From CAYYJR01 sp964472305 (GTDB lineage: Bacteria; Armatimonadota; Hebobacteria; CAIYQO01), in the NCBI GenBank assembly GCA_964472305.1, contig CAYYJR010000028.1:1-44924 (forward strand): a stretch of 44,924 nucleotides of DNA. Direction: 5' to 3'. The number at the start of each line of letters is the position of its first letter. Within the stretch, counting starts at the first letter, position 1. The notes under the pieces were generated by a model. That model was given only the letters and a program-made list of their open reading frames with translations. It was not told where the DNA came from and made no database searches. The translations under genes and the position numbers were made by a program. Positions 25,502-35,096 of the stretch are shown piece by piece.

Positions 25502-26905
25502 TCACTTGCCACTCGCCGCCTCATCGCTCAACTGTGTGCCGGGGTAATAGGCGTGTAAGATGTTGCGGTAGCTCTGGCCGGCACGGGCGCGGCCTTCGGC
25601 GCCCCACTGGCACAGGCCGATGCCATGACCGCGACCGGCGCCGCGAAAGGTATAGCGGGTGAGGGCACCGGCGGCATCGCGGGTGAGTGTTAGCTCAAAC
25701 AGCGTACCCCACAGGCCGCTGGGGCCGGGTGCGCCGTTGCCGAACAGCCAGCGCACCTGATCGCCGCGCACCAGCACGCTGACGCCGTCGCCTTCCACGC
25801 GCAGTGAGGCGATCCGCCCGTTGGGTGTGCGCTCTTCCACCGCCATGTTCGTCACCCTGCGAATCTGCGCCATCGGATCGGCGGTCACCAACGGCAGGTT
25901 CTTCGCCACCAGCGCGTTCACTTCGTCCGCGGTGAACTGCCGGGTCCAGCGACTCCATCCCGACGATTTGCAGTAGGCATCCTCTGCCGCCAGCAGCGTA
26001 CTGGCGTCCAGTGCCGGGGTTTCCGCGCGCGCCAGATCCGACACGCCTTCCAGATACGGTCGCGCGTATTCCGGCCCCCACAGCGTGCCGGCGTCATCGG
26101 TCGCTCCGCCGCAGGTGGAAGAATAATACGGTTCGGCCAGCTTACCGTTATACAGCAGCACCAACCCGCGGGTATCGGCCAGCGCCTGGTCGGTCTCCTT
26201 TGCACGCCGCGTCTCGCCGCCATACATCTGGCAGTGTTCCACCGCGCACAGATCTGCACCCACTGTGGCGTGCCGGCCCAGCTTGCACAACGTGTAGGTG
26301 CGGGCGATGATCGCCTGCGCGCGCAACGCCTGTGGGTGGAATCTTGCCGGCATCTCCGCCGGCACCACGCCTTGCAGATAGGTTTCCAGCGCGATCTCCC
26401 GTGCCAGGCTGAACGCTCCATCCGCCGTAGGGGTGATCACCAGCGGCCCGGTCAGCGCCATCCAGGTGTCGGGGGTGGGCATCCAGATGTTGATCGTCTT
26501 GCTCGCTTCCAGCCGCACTGCGCTTGACGCCTCACAAAAATTCTCCCCGTTGCGGCGCAGCCAGCAACTGCTGTCCTCCCCTGCGCGCACTAACCCAACC
26601 ATCTCGCCATCTTTCGTGGCGTAAAGCAGGCTGCCGTCTGCCGGGTTTGTCGCGCGCACCTCGCTGTTGCTTTTCCACGCCAACATGCGCTGCCGGGTGG
26701 TGACCAGCACCCGCAATGGCACTTTGCCCGCCAAAACATCGCGATAATTCGGCGTAGTGTAACGCGGAGGTGTCGGCAGCGGCGGTGGGGGCGTGGACGC
26801 GGAAACCGTGGTGGATTGCTGCGCGACTACCACGGCAATCCCCGCGGTGAGCAGGAGCACACACGCCAGGCACAGATATTGGAGTATGTTGCGTTTCGGC
26901 ATCAT
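25502..26905 (-). CDS. SpoIID/LytB domain protein
   Basis: A 467-residue protein with an N-terminal transmembrane anchor (about 8-27), then a Pro-rich linker. The SpoIID domain shows LETYLQGVVPAEMPARFHPQ, ALRAQAIIARTYTL, STCGGATDDAGTLWGPEYAR and the C-terminal GHGIGLCQWGAEGRA plus ILHAYYPGT. SpoIID is a lytic transglycosylase that cuts denuded glycan strands; LytB stimulates amidases. Outside sporulating lineages the family serves in cell-wall remodelling. Two ATGs in a row (26905 and 26902) are possible, with no strong ribosome site. Confidence 0.92.
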   Translation of the reverse strand: MMPKRNILQYLCLACVLLLTAGIAVVVAQQSTTVSASTPPPPLPTPPRYTTPNYRDVLAGKVPLRVLVTTRQRMLAWKSNSEVRATNPADGSLLYATKDGEMVGLVRAGEDSSCWLRRNGENFCEASSAVRLEASKTINIWMPTPDTWMALTGPLVITPTADGAFSLAREIALETYLQGVVPAEMPARFHPQALRAQAIIARTYTLCKLGRHATVGADLCAVEHCQMYGGETRRAKETDQALADTRGLVLLYNGKLAEPYYSSTCGGATDDAGTLWGPEYARPYLEGVSDLARAETPALDASTLLAAEDAYCKSSGWSRWTRQFTADEVNALVAKNLPLVTADPMAQIRRVTNMAVEERTPNGRIASLRVEGDGVSVLVRGDQVRWLFGNGAPGPSGLWGTLFELTLTRDAAGALTRYTFRGAGRGHGIGLCQWGAEGRARAGQSYRNILHAYYPGTQLSDEAASGK

Positions 26906-27156
26906 GAGCTTTTCGTCGGAACTGTGCGGGTATCCCGGTGATTAATGATCCGTGGCCAGCACCGGTCTACGCGACGGACATGAAGCCACCCGTCGAAGAT
27001 GCTGTTGGCATCGATCGACAAGTTCTCCAAAATTCCCCTCCCTGATTGAACTCCCGGCCTTGGGAAAAACGCCGGTATTGTATTATCGGAAAGGTCACGG
27101 CGGAGCACACGTCAGTTCTTAGAAATGCCCGACTCGTCCCGGCATCAAACCTGCGG

Positions 27157-28038
27157 TTACCAGCGCCGTGTTTCGGGAGCCGGAGACGCCGGCGAGGAGA
27201 TGGGAGTGGATGACGACGGGTTGGATGGCGGTGGAACGGCCTCGGGTGTGCCCAGCGTGCGCCGGCGATAGGCCAGGTCCAGCTCTTCCAGCCAGCGCAG
27301 GTAATTCATCCCGAGCGCCGGCACTTGATAACTGAATTTATCGATGAACTGCTGTGCCAGCCGCCGGGCGAACTCTACCTGCAACGCGGACGGCAACTCG
27401 TTGCGCCGTTCCAGGAACTGCTGCACCAGCCGGTATTCCTTGCGACTCAGCCGCGAGAGCTGGCTGAGGGTGGCGGCGTCGAGCAAGCGCATCACCTGCG
27501 CCTCGCCCAGCAGCGGTTTATCGGTCTCTTCCGCTTTTCCATGGCGCACCACCACCGTGCCCGCGGCCAGATCGCCCAAGCGTTTATATTGTCCATGCAG
27601 CAGGACGGAGACGAATCCCAGCCCATAAAACGGCAATCCCGGCATGCCGGGCAGTGCGTCCGCCGCGCGCACCAGATTGCGAATTACCACGGAACGGAAA
27701 TCGACCGGATAGCCGCCATCTTTAATTACCCGCAGTCCCAGTATGCGCTTGCCGGGCGTTTCGCCGTTCCATAACGTTTCGAAAGCGATGTAATACCCCC
27801 ACATGATAATGAAGAAGCTTAAAGTGAGCAGGCTGATCAGGATCGCAGTGCTCATTTCATCCCAGAAAGGAAGCGCAGTGAGTTTCATCAGCAGCGTGAT
27901 GGCGCCCAGCAGCGCCGCGTAAATGCACAACTGCGCCAGCGCATCCAACAACGCCGCCGCGCCGCGCGAGCCAATGCCCGCCAATTCGTACTGGATGACC
28001 ACCTGCTCGGGAGTAACGATTTCGATGGTTCGCGACAT
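27157..28038 (-). CDS. RDD family membrane protein
   Basis: A 293-residue protein. The RDD domain covers about 15-170, with GSRGAAALLDALAQ, FETLWNGETPGKRILGLRV and GDLAAGTVVVR, and three or four membrane helices. A cytosolic helical region (about 185-265) and a Pro/Ser-rich tail follow. RDD proteins are poorly characterised; some are Na+/H+ antiporters. ATG at 28038 has GAGG 8 nt upstream. Next to it on the same strand lies spoIID, 250 bp away. Confidence 0.88.
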   Translation of the reverse strand: MSRTIEIVTPEQVVIQYELAGIGSRGAAALLDALAQLCIYAALLGAITLLMKLTALPFWDEMSTAILISLLTLSFFIIMWGYYIAFETLWNGETPGKRILGLRVIKDGGYPVDFRSVVIRNLVRAADALPGMPGLPFYGLGFVSVLLHGQYKRLGDLAAGTVVVRHGKAEETDKPLLGEAQVMRLLDAATLSQLSRLSRKEYRLVQQFLERRNELPSALQVEFARRLAQQFIDKFSYQVPALGMNYLRWLEELDLAYRRRTLGTPEAVPPPSNPSSSTPISSPASPAPETRRW

Positions 28039-28672
28039 AGATGCCTCATGCTCAAGATACTCTGGTATATTTCAGAAAATACGGCACCGCTTGCTCGTTG
28101 GCCTTTCCCCCATCGGAAGCAAACCGTGGAGGCAACAGGTGGAGATTCTTTCCATCTGTTGCCTAGTATACTCGCTGGCGATAGAAGCGGGAATGCGGTG
28201 GGTGAAAAATGTCTTCGCTCATCGTGTCGATGCCCATACTCGCGCCATATCACGTCCCATCGCCCATGGTACCGCCGTGCTCTGTGATATGTCGTGCCTT
28301 CCCTCCGACGCCGATCACGGCAACCTGCGACATGTTATTTCCCGTGGATTCCTCGGTTGTTGCCGGGAAGGGGGGTCTTTTTACCGAAATTCCACGGCGT
28401 TGCCATGCGCTCGTGAATTCTGAGTTGAGACTTCGGTATGATAAACTCGAAGAAGCGCCTGGCTGGAAGCAGGAACCCACTGGGGCGGGGAGAAGAGCGT
28501 ACAATATCTCGAGAACCACCCGGCAGCGACCGACGGGGATGAAGTGGGCGCTTGAACATGAGATCACCTGCTTCGGCTTTTGCTGGTATCCCACACCCGT
28601 CAACAGGGGGCAACCGCCGCCGATTCGCCTCGGTGGCGGGAAGCGTCTCGTTTTCGGAAAGGTGAAACACCC
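28039..28672. other. Long intergenic region before the ROK kinase
   Basis: 634 bp, with AT-richer parts, between divergent genes. A 27-codon minus-strand frame (28333-28250) begins MSQVAVIGVGG like a Rossmann start, then stops; it could be a remnant. TACAAT (28500-28505) may serve as a -10 for the kinase. The segment 28466-28480 (GAAGCAGGAACCCAC) loosely recalls the pyk leader motif. No complete gene is supported. Confidence 0.4.
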
Positions 28673-29647
28673 ATGAACGATTATCTGCTCGGTTTCGATA
28701 TCGGCGGCACCAAGTGCGCGGTGATCCTTGGCAGGGCGGCGAGTGACGGAGTTGAAATACTCGACCGGCTGGCTTTCGCGACCGAGACCGCGCGCGGGCC
28801 GGCGTATGCGCTGGGACGGTTGGAAGAGGACGCGCGGCGGATTACCGCACGGCACGGGGTGGCGCTGGAGGCAGTGCGGGGCATCGGCATCAGTTGCGGC
28901 AATCCACTCGACAGCGCGCGAGGCGTCATCCTCAGCCCGCCCAACCTGCCGGGGTGGGATGCGATCCCCGTCACCCGCCGTTTCGAAGAAGCGCTGGGCA
29001 TTCCGACACGGCTGCAGAACGATGCCAACGCCTGCGCGCTGGCGGAGTGGCGGTGGGGCGCCGGTCGCGGAACGCGCCATATGGTCTTCATCACTTTCGG
29101 CACCGGGTTCGGCGCCGGGTTGATCCTGAACGGGCAACTCTACGCAGGAGCGAATGATTTTGCCGGTGAGATTGGCCACGTGCGGCTGTCGCGCACCGGT
29201 CCCATTGGTTTTGGCAAGCGCGGCTCGTGCGAGGGTTTCTGCAGCGGCGGTGGCATCGCGCGACTGGGGCAGCAGATCGTGCGCCGCCATTGGAAACGTG
29301 GAGAGACGGTGGCGTTTTGCCCCACGCGCGTGGAGTTGACCGCGCTCTCCGCCAGATCCATTGCCGATGCCGCGCGGGCGGGCGATCCGGTGGCGACGGA
29401 GATTTTTACCGTGGTCGCGCGCCAGTTGGGACGCAGCCTGTCCATACTGCTCGATCTACTGAACCCGGAAGTCATCGTCCTCGGCAGCATCTTCGTGCGT
29501 GCGCATGACCTGCTGTGGCCCATCGCCGCGCGCGTGATCGCCGAGGAAGCGCTGCCGCACACCGCCGGCGTCTGCCGCGTGGTGCCCGCCGAACTGGGTG
29601 AAGCGCTGGGCGATTACGCTGCCCTGTCGGTCGCGCTGGGGGAGTGA
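28673..29647 (+). CDS. ROK family sugar kinase
   Basis: A 324-residue ROK protein. The ATP site is LGFDIGGTKCAV; the catalytic Asp is in QNDANACALAEW; FGTGFGAGLI and FAGEIGHVRL follow. In place of the usual zinc-binding CxCGxxGC it has SCEGFCSGGGIARL, a pattern seen in one ROK subgroup. No DNA-binding domain, so it is an enzyme, probably phosphorylating glucose or an N-acetylhexosamine. AAAGGTG precedes the ATG. It is convergent with the beta-propeller gene. Confidence 0.93.
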   Translation: MNDYLLGFDIGGTKCAVILGRAASDGVEILDRLAFATETARGPAYALGRLEEDARRITARHGVALEAVRGIGISCGNPLDSARGVILSPPNLPGWDAIPVTRRFEEALGIPTRLQNDANACALAEWRWGAGRGTRHMVFITFGTGFGAGLILNGQLYAGANDFAGEIGHVRLSRTGPIGFGKRGSCEGFCSGGGIARLGQQIVRRHWKRGETVAFCPTRVELTALSARSIADAARAGDPVATEIFTVVARQLGRSLSILLDLLNPEVIVLGSIFVRAHDLLWPIAARVIAEEALPHTAGVCRVVPAELGEALGDYAALSVALGE

Positions 29648-29663
29648 GGGCTCGCATGTGCGC

Positions 29664-31052
29664 CTACCCCGCCGTCCCGAGGCAATAGAGCTTCTTCAAC
29701 GTGCGAATGTAGATGCGGTTGCCGTCAAAGACGGGGGTGGTGCGGAAGGGCTCCAGTCGGTTTGTAGCCTGGATCGTCGGGGGATTGCCCGGCTCCATCA
29801 CGATGGTGACTCCGCTATCGCTGCTGATAAAGAGACGGTTGCCGGCCAGGCAGGGGCTGGGATAGACAGTGCCGCCGCCCAGTTCCAGCGTGGTCGTGTA
29901 TACCACCGCGCCGGTGGCGGCGTCGATGATGCTGAACACTTTCGCCTGGGTGATGTCGTAAATCAATCCCTGGTGGATGAGTGGCGCGGCGTAGTAGCGG
30001 TCGTTTTTCGGATTCGTTTGCCACAGCACCTGTGGGGCCGTGCCGTCGTCGGTTGTCGGCAGCTTTACCGCCTTGCCGCCCGCTTGAATGAAGTAGGCGA
30101 TGCCGTCCGCGACGATGGGGCTGTTGTAATCCAGGGGACGCACACCGCGCGTCAGCATCTGGCCGTCGGCGATGCGCAGGATGTCACCGTGCGCGGTGAC
30201 CAGCACCGGCACATCGCCAAGACGCGTCACGACCGGCGTGCCCCAGAGCTCCGGCGATGACGTCTTCCACTTCACGGTGCCGGTAGCCGCATCGAGGGCA
30301 TACAGGTTCACCATATGCAGCAGCAACGTATTGCCGGACAGCACCGGCGACACGCAGTGCCCCCAACCACTGGCACCGGATGACTTCTCAAGGAATGTGA
30401 TCCACTGGCGGGTGCCATCCAGATCGTAGCAGGCGGCAATGCCGGTGCCGAACAGCACGTAGACATAACGTCCGTCACTGGCGGGGGTGGATGAGGTATA
30501 GCCGTTGGTCGGGTGAGTGCCGGGTTGACGATACCACAGGTTGGCCAATGGCGCGAGTTGCTGTTTCAACGCATCGCGGCGCGGCAGCAACTCAGTCTGC
30601 TTCGCCAGCAAGTCGGCATCGTCCGGGGTGGCTTTCAAACCGTCGGCGACTTTGCGCAATTCCCCTTCGACGCCGCGCAGTTCGCGGGTGAGCTGGTCGG
30701 CGGACTGCAAATCCTGCTTCATCTTCGCGCCTTCGTCCGGACTGACCATCTCCTCCCAGGTGTTGTTTCGCTGCCAGCGAATCTTCCCGTCGGCGCGATC
30801 CACGCAGAGCAGCGTGGCCGGTTCGGCGCAGACGAAGATACGTTCGCCCACCAGCACCGGCGAGGCGTTGCTCCAGTTCGGCAGCGGGGTGGACCAGAGC
30901 ACATTCTTATCGATTGCCCATTCGATCGGCGGTCGTGCGTCCGGATAGTGCCCGGTGCCATCCGTCCGCCACCCCACCGCTGACGCGTGCAACGCCAGCA
31001 GGCAGAAGGTAAATAATGCGCAAGGACGATAGATACGCGTGATGATCAGCAT
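29664..31052 (-). CDS. PQQ-like beta-propeller repeat protein (BamB-like)
   Basis: A 462-residue exported protein. A signal peptide (about 8-26, ALFTFCLLALHASAVG) is followed by blade repeats such as LLCVDRADGKIRWQR, YALDAATGTVKWKTSS and FSIIDAATGAVVYTTTLELG, typical of PQQ-type propellers without a dehydrogenase active site. Between blades, an Asp/Glu/Leu-rich stretch (about 100-150) probably forms a coiled coil. Related proteins are BamB and Verrucomicrobial/Planctomycete pyrroloquinoline-like proteins; function unknown. ATG at 31052 follows GGAGGGT. Confidence 0.85.
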   Translation of the reverse strand: MLIITRIYRPCALFTFCLLALHASAVGWRTDGTGHYPDARPPIEWAIDKNVLWSTPLPNWSNASPVLVGERIFVCAEPATLLCVDRADGKIRWQRNNTWEEMVSPDEGAKMKQDLQSADQLTRELRGVEGELRKVADGLKATPDDADLLAKQTELLPRRDALKQQLAPLANLWYRQPGTHPTNGYTSSTPASDGRYVYVLFGTGIAACYDLDGTRQWITFLEKSSGASGWGHCVSPVLSGNTLLLHMVNLYALDAATGTVKWKTSSPELWGTPVVTRLGDVPVLVTAHGDILRIADGQMLTRGVRPLDYNSPIVADGIAYFIQAGGKAVKLPTTDDGTAPQVLWQTNPKNDRYYAAPLIHQGLIYDITQAKVFSIIDAATGAVVYTTTLELGGGTVYPSPCLAGNRLFISSDSGVTIVMEPGNPPTIQATNRLEPFRTTPVFDGNRIYIRTLKKLYCLGTAG

Positions 31053-31115
31053 AGACCCTCCCCGGAGGATAGCAGCAATCATACACAATTCTCATGCCTT
31101 CGCCTAGCCGTCGAA

Positions 31116-31144
31116 TTGACAGTGCTCCCGATTACGCTTACCAT
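31116..31144 (+). promoter_or_regulatory. Promoter of the heparinase-like gene
   Basis: TTGACA (31116-31121), a 17-bp spacer and TACCAT (31139-31144). Its position inside the longest open frame argues for translation starting at the ATG at 31178 and not at 31094. Confidence 0.6.
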
Positions 31145-31177
31145 CGGCGTCGGAACGCTTTCCCGACAGAGCAGCAG

Positions 31178-33154
31178 ATGATCAGCAACGCACAGCTTTT
31201 ATGCAACGCGGCACGCCTGGCGATGGCCTGGGGTGATCCTTACCCGACGCCGGAGGAGCAGACCCGTCCGATCGCCGATCGCGCGGTGGATGGCATTATC
31301 TCCTTTTATCACACCAAGCACACCCGGGTAGGACGGGTAAATATCGACTGGAGCGCACCGCAGCATGCGCACCAGGAATGGCCCGCGCAACTCAACCGCT
31401 TCTACGCGCTGTCGGCACTGGCTGCCGCCTATCGCGCCACCGGCACGGAGTGTTATGCGGAGGCGGCGCGCGACTACATCGCCGACTGGATACGCGCCCA
31501 TCCTACGTGCGCGGAGTGGACCATCGCGCCGTATGACAACACGCTCAACCTGTCTGCCCGCGTCGGCGGCTGGCTCGGTGTGCTGCCGGTTTTCTGCACC
31601 AGCTCGGCGTTCGACACCGCGTTCCGCGGACTGATTATCGACTCAGTGCGCGCGCAACTCGCTTTCCTGCGCCCGCGCCTCACCCCCTTCGGCAACTGGC
31701 GTCTCGCACAGGCGACGGCGTTCCTGCTCTGCGGCATCCGGCTGGATCCGCTTCCCGACACAGCGGAGTGGCGCCGGTTCGGCGTGAATATCATCAACGA
31801 TGCCGCGCACCGGCAGATATTACCCGATGGCGCGCACATCGAGCGGACACCCAGTTATCATGGCGGTGAAACGCAGCGCATGACGCACCTGTGGCGGTTG
31901 GGGCAGGTGATCCCTGAACTGGGATTGGCTATAACGGCGGAAGCCGTGGCACGCATGCATGACTACGCGCTGGCATCCACGCTGCCGCATGGGGTGTGCA
32001 ATCCGCTGCACGACAGCGGCGGCCCGCGCGACGGGCAGCGCGACAACACGGCGCTGCGGGCGCGGGCGGCATTCCGCGCTGACGCCGGACTGCCGGACGC
32101 TTTGCCGCCCACCACACAATTTTTCCCCGCGGCCGGACAGGCATTCCTGCGCGACAGTTGGGCATCGGATGCCGTGTGCCTCACCTTCGATGCCACCACC
32201 TGGGGCGGCGGGCACTGTCACCGCAGCCGCAACGGCGTGCAACTGCATGCCTATGGCCGCTCGCTGGTAGTCGATCCCGGCATCCTGACCTATGAGGTGC
32301 ACGATCCGGCGATGGCGCATGGGCGCTCCACGCGCGCGCATAACACCGTGAACCTGAACGGGTGGAACCAATCGCAAGCCAATCCCACCGGCACTGTTGT
32401 CCGCTCGGTGCCGGGTTATGATGTGGTCGCCTCCTGCTACGAGGGCGGCTACTGGCCGGGACGCTATACATGGTATGTGGATCAAGGCTACGGGCAGGGG
32501 GTGTGGGGTCGGCATCACCGCACGCTGTTATGGGTGCGTGGGCGCTGCGCGGTGGTGCTCGACGTGATGAACACGGTGGGTGAGCACTCCTGTATCGAGA
32601 GCAACTGGCAGCTTTGTGAAGGACCTTACGCGCTGGACGCGGCAAGCCGGCGCGCACACACCTGCCACCCGGACGCCAATGCGTTGCTGTTGTTCCCATT
32701 GGTGCCTGAACAAACGACGCTGGCCGCATACGAAGGACAGGAGGAGCCACGACGCGGTTGGCTGCAGAGCGATTACACCGGTCCCGGCACCCCCGCCGCG
32801 CAGATCGTGTTGCACAGCACCTGCCGTGACTGGTGCGCCGATTTTGCCACCGTGCTCATCCCCTTCGCCGGCCCTGATGCGCCGCGGGTGTGCGCCACGG
32901 CCCATCAGGTGGACGGAGCGAGCGAACTGACGCTCAGCTGGGAAGACGGCACCACCGACACCGTGTTCTGGACGCGCGAACTGAGTCGCATGCTCGGGGC
33001 AATGGGCGACCTCGACACCGACAGCGCCCTGGTGCATGTCACCCGCGACGCCGACGGCGCGGTGCAGCGCGCTTTTGCCTTCGACGCCACATATCTGCGT
33101 CCGTATGACGCGCACGTCAGGCCGGCGCCGGAGGTGATCGTCGTGGGGGGATAG
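31178..33154 (+). CDS. Heparinase II/III-like polysaccharide lyase
   Basis: About 658 residues from ATG 31178; an open frame from 31094 would add 28. The N-terminal alpha/alpha toroid contains GNWRLAQATAFLLCG and the probable catalytic Tyr in IERTPSYHGGET. The C-terminal beta-sandwich has FLRDSW, GGGHCHRSRNGVQLHAYGRS, LVVDPG and STRAHNTVNLNG. Family members cleave acidic polysaccharides such as heparin-like or alginate-like glycans by beta-elimination. There is no signal peptide, so a cytoplasmic oligosaccharide lyase is likely. The divergent beta-propeller gene and the ROK kinase may be functionally connected; this is inference. Confidence 0.87.
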   Translation: MISNAQLLCNAARLAMAWGDPYPTPEEQTRPIADRAVDGIISFYHTKHTRVGRVNIDWSAPQHAHQEWPAQLNRFYALSALAAAYRATGTECYAEAARDYIADWIRAHPTCAEWTIAPYDNTLNLSARVGGWLGVLPVFCTSSAFDTAFRGLIIDSVRAQLAFLRPRLTPFGNWRLAQATAFLLCGIRLDPLPDTAEWRRFGVNIINDAAHRQILPDGAHIERTPSYHGGETQRMTHLWRLGQVIPELGLAITAEAVARMHDYALASTLPHGVCNPLHDSGGPRDGQRDNTALRARAAFRADAGLPDALPPTTQFFPAAGQAFLRDSWASDAVCLTFDATTWGGGHCHRSRNGVQLHAYGRSLVVDPGILTYEVHDPAMAHGRSTRAHNTVNLNGWNQSQANPTGTVVRSVPGYDVVASCYEGGYWPGRYTWYVDQGYGQGVWGRHHRTLLWVRGRCAVVLDVMNTVGEHSCIESNWQLCEGPYALDAASRRAHTCHPDANALLLFPLVPEQTTLAAYEGQEEPRRGWLQSDYTGPGTPAAQIVLHSTCRDWCADFATVLIPFAGPDAPRVCATAHQVDGASELTLSWEDGTTDTVFWTRELSRMLGAMGDLDTDSALVHVTRDADGAVQRAFAFDATYLRPYDAHVRPAPEVIVVGG

Positions 33155-33218
33155 CGGCGAGTATATGCGGTTTACCGCCGGAAACGCTGGAACTGCGCCC
33201 GGTACGGTGGACCGATCA

Positions 33219-34001
33219 TCAACACTCGCTACTCGCCGACAACTCCCACCCGCTCAGCGCGTCAGCAACGGGGTAGGCGGTGAGGTCGAGATGCAGCGGG
33301 GTGATGGAAATTTTCCCCGCGCGGACGGCTTCACCATCGCTGCCTTCACCGGCGACATCTTCGATAATCTCGCCACCGAGCCAGTAGTAAGGCCGGCCGC
33401 GGGGGTCGAGGCGGCGCTCCACACGGCCTTCATAACGGCGTTTCCCCTGGCGGGTGATGGCCACGCCCATCAACTCGTTTTCGGGCAGGTTGGGCACGTT
33501 CACGTTCAACAGGATATCCGGCGGCAGACCGCGGTCGAGTACCTGTTGCACCAGCTTCGCGGTAAAACGCGCCGCCGGACCATAATCGGGATTCTCGTAA
33601 TCCGCCACCGACACCGCGATGGCGGGTTTGCCGCAAATGGCACCCTCCATCGCCGCGGAGACTGTGCCGGAATACGTCAGGTCCTCGCCCAGGTTGGGCC
33701 CCAGGTTGATGCCGGCCACCACGACGTCACAACGCTCCATCACCGCGAGGATGCCCAATACCACGCAATCGCTGGGCGTGCCGCTGGCGGCATACCCCTC
33801 GCCGCCCCACGGCAGGCGCACCGTCTCCACGCGCAAAGGTTTGTGCAGCGTGATGGCATGCCCGCTGGCACTGCGTGGACGTTCCGGTGCCACCACCGTC
33901 ACGTGGCCGACCGTTTCCAAGGCATCGCGCAGCACGGACAGCCCTTCGGCATAGATGCCGTCGTCATTTGTTACCAGAATATGCGGGCGAGTATCACGCA
34001 T
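33219..34001 (-). CDS. surE: 5'/3'-nucleotidase SurE
   Basis: A 260-residue SurE, normal length. It dephosphorylates nucleoside monophosphates and short polyphosphates. The metal pair is Asp13-Asp14 in LVTNDDGIYA; Ser at about 44 in APERPRSASGHAIT and Asn in GINLGPNLGED complete the site. YSGTVSAAMEG is also conserved. ATG at 34001 has AAGGAC about 10 nt upstream; TTG at 34004 is an alternative. A TATACT box (34020-34025, minus) lies close by but may be too near to serve. Confidence 0.96.
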   Translation of the reverse strand: MRDTRPHILVTNDDGIYAEGLSVLRDALETVGHVTVVAPERPRSASGHAITLHKPLRVETVRLPWGGEGYAASGTPSDCVVLGILAVMERCDVVVAGINLGPNLGEDLTYSGTVSAAMEGAICGKPAIAVSVADYENPDYGPAARFTAKLVQQVLDRGLPPDILLNVNVPNLPENELMGVAITRQGKRRYEGRVERRLDPRGRPYYWLGGEIIEDVAGEGSDGEAVRAGKISITPLHLDLTAYPVADALSGWELSASSEC

Positions 34002-34302
34002 CAATTCACAGTCCTTCCCAGTATACTGTTCCCGCCAGTGGGCATTTTCCCTGCCGGATGATGCGCGGAGTGGCGAATTGTTTCGCCAGGCCGCGATCCA
34101 CTCGACCACGTCACGTTTAGCCGACCCGTCGCGCGGGCAACATCTTTTCGGCAGGTGATCACAACCCCATACACGCCGAAAACCATATATCACCTACAGC
34201 CCACCTGCCTCACCAATTTCCCCCACACATTGCCAACCACGCGTCCCGACCCGTGCACGTCCGGCGTCTGCGGCCGGCGGCGCGATCGACAAGGACGTAC
34301 CC
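34002..34302. other. Intergenic region between surE and the amidase gene
   Basis: 301 bp between divergent genes. The minus strand holds the surE ribosome site and a TATACT box. No complete gene or clear plus-strand promoter was identified. Confidence 0.4.
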
Positions 34303-34974
34303 ATGGTTTTTTCACTCTCGTTACCGGCGGCACGCCGCCTGTGCGTACTCGCGTTCCCCGTGCTGCTCGCGGTATTGTCGCCGGCGCTGCCCGCGCATGC
34401 ACGCCAGTCACCCCTCGACGTCGGCCTGGAGCTGCGCATAATCGATGCCCCCAGTCGCAATTTCACGGCAGCCGTTTCACGACACATCGACACAGTGGTG
34501 CTCCACTACAGCAGCGGTATCAACGTGAAGCCGTCCCACTGGGCGGACCCGGCGCTGGTGCTGTCCATCTTTCGGCGATACCGCGTTTCCGCGCATTACC
34601 TGATCGCACGCGACGGGCAGGTGTATCGGTTGGTAACCGAGCAGAACATCGCCTGGCATGCCGGCGGCAGCATCATGCCCGCACCGGATAATCGCCGGGG
34701 GGTAAATCGTTTCTCCCTCGGCATCGAATTGATCGCCACGCCCCGAAGCGGATACACCGATGCCCAGTACACGGCGCTGGCTGCGCTGCTGCGCGCAATC
34801 GCGTCCCGCTACCCAATCCGGCACATCGTGGGGCACGATGAAATCGCCGGCTCGCGGACGGTGCGGCTGGGATTGCGCGACGACATCAAACGCGATCCGG
34901 GACCGTTATTTGACTGGAACCGCATACCGGATCGTTTATCGGGGACGCTGCTGTTTCGGCACGACAGCGATTGA
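34303..34974 (+). CDS. N-acetylmuramoyl-L-alanine amidase (Amidase_2)
   Basis: A 223-residue exported zinc amidase of the AmpD/AmiD type. Signal peptide 1-32 (LCVLAFPVLLAVLSPALPAHA). Zinc ligands are likely His68 in VVLHYSS, His178 in IVGHDEIA and Asp198 in IKRDPGPLFDW; the catalytic Glu142 is in SLGIELIA. It cuts the bond between muramic acid and the peptide in cell wall or wall fragments. AAGGA lies 8 nt before the ATG. Confidence 0.94.
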   Translation: MVFSLSLPAARRLCVLAFPVLLAVLSPALPAHARQSPLDVGLELRIIDAPSRNFTAAVSRHIDTVVLHYSSGINVKPSHWADPALVLSIFRRYRVSAHYLIARDGQVYRLVTEQNIAWHAGGSIMPAPDNRRGVNRFSLGIELIATPRSGYTDAQYTALAALLRAIASRYPIRHIVGHDEIAGSRTVRLGLRDDIKRDPGPLFDWNRIPDRLSGTLLFRHDSD

Positions 34975-34984
34975 CGGCAGACCT

Positions 34985-35013
34985 TTGACAACGACGCCCA
35001 CTCGCGGTATGCT
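34985..35013 (+). promoter_or_regulatory. Promoter of the exported unknown protein gene
   Basis: TTGACA (34985-34990), a 17-bp spacer and TATGCT (35008-35013). Initiation near 35020 gives a leader of about 75 nt before the ATG at 35097. Confidence 0.75.
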
Positions 35014-35096
35014 TATGGAGAACAGGTGTCGTGATCCACGATGGTTATCTTATCGTGGCGCTGTTCGCCCGTCCTGCAGAAAGGAGTGCGCCTATC

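Noticed and set aside
31094..31177. Longer start of the heparinase-like protein
   Set aside because: A TTGACA-17-TACCAT promoter lies inside this stretch, so the message probably starts after it; kept only as an alternative.
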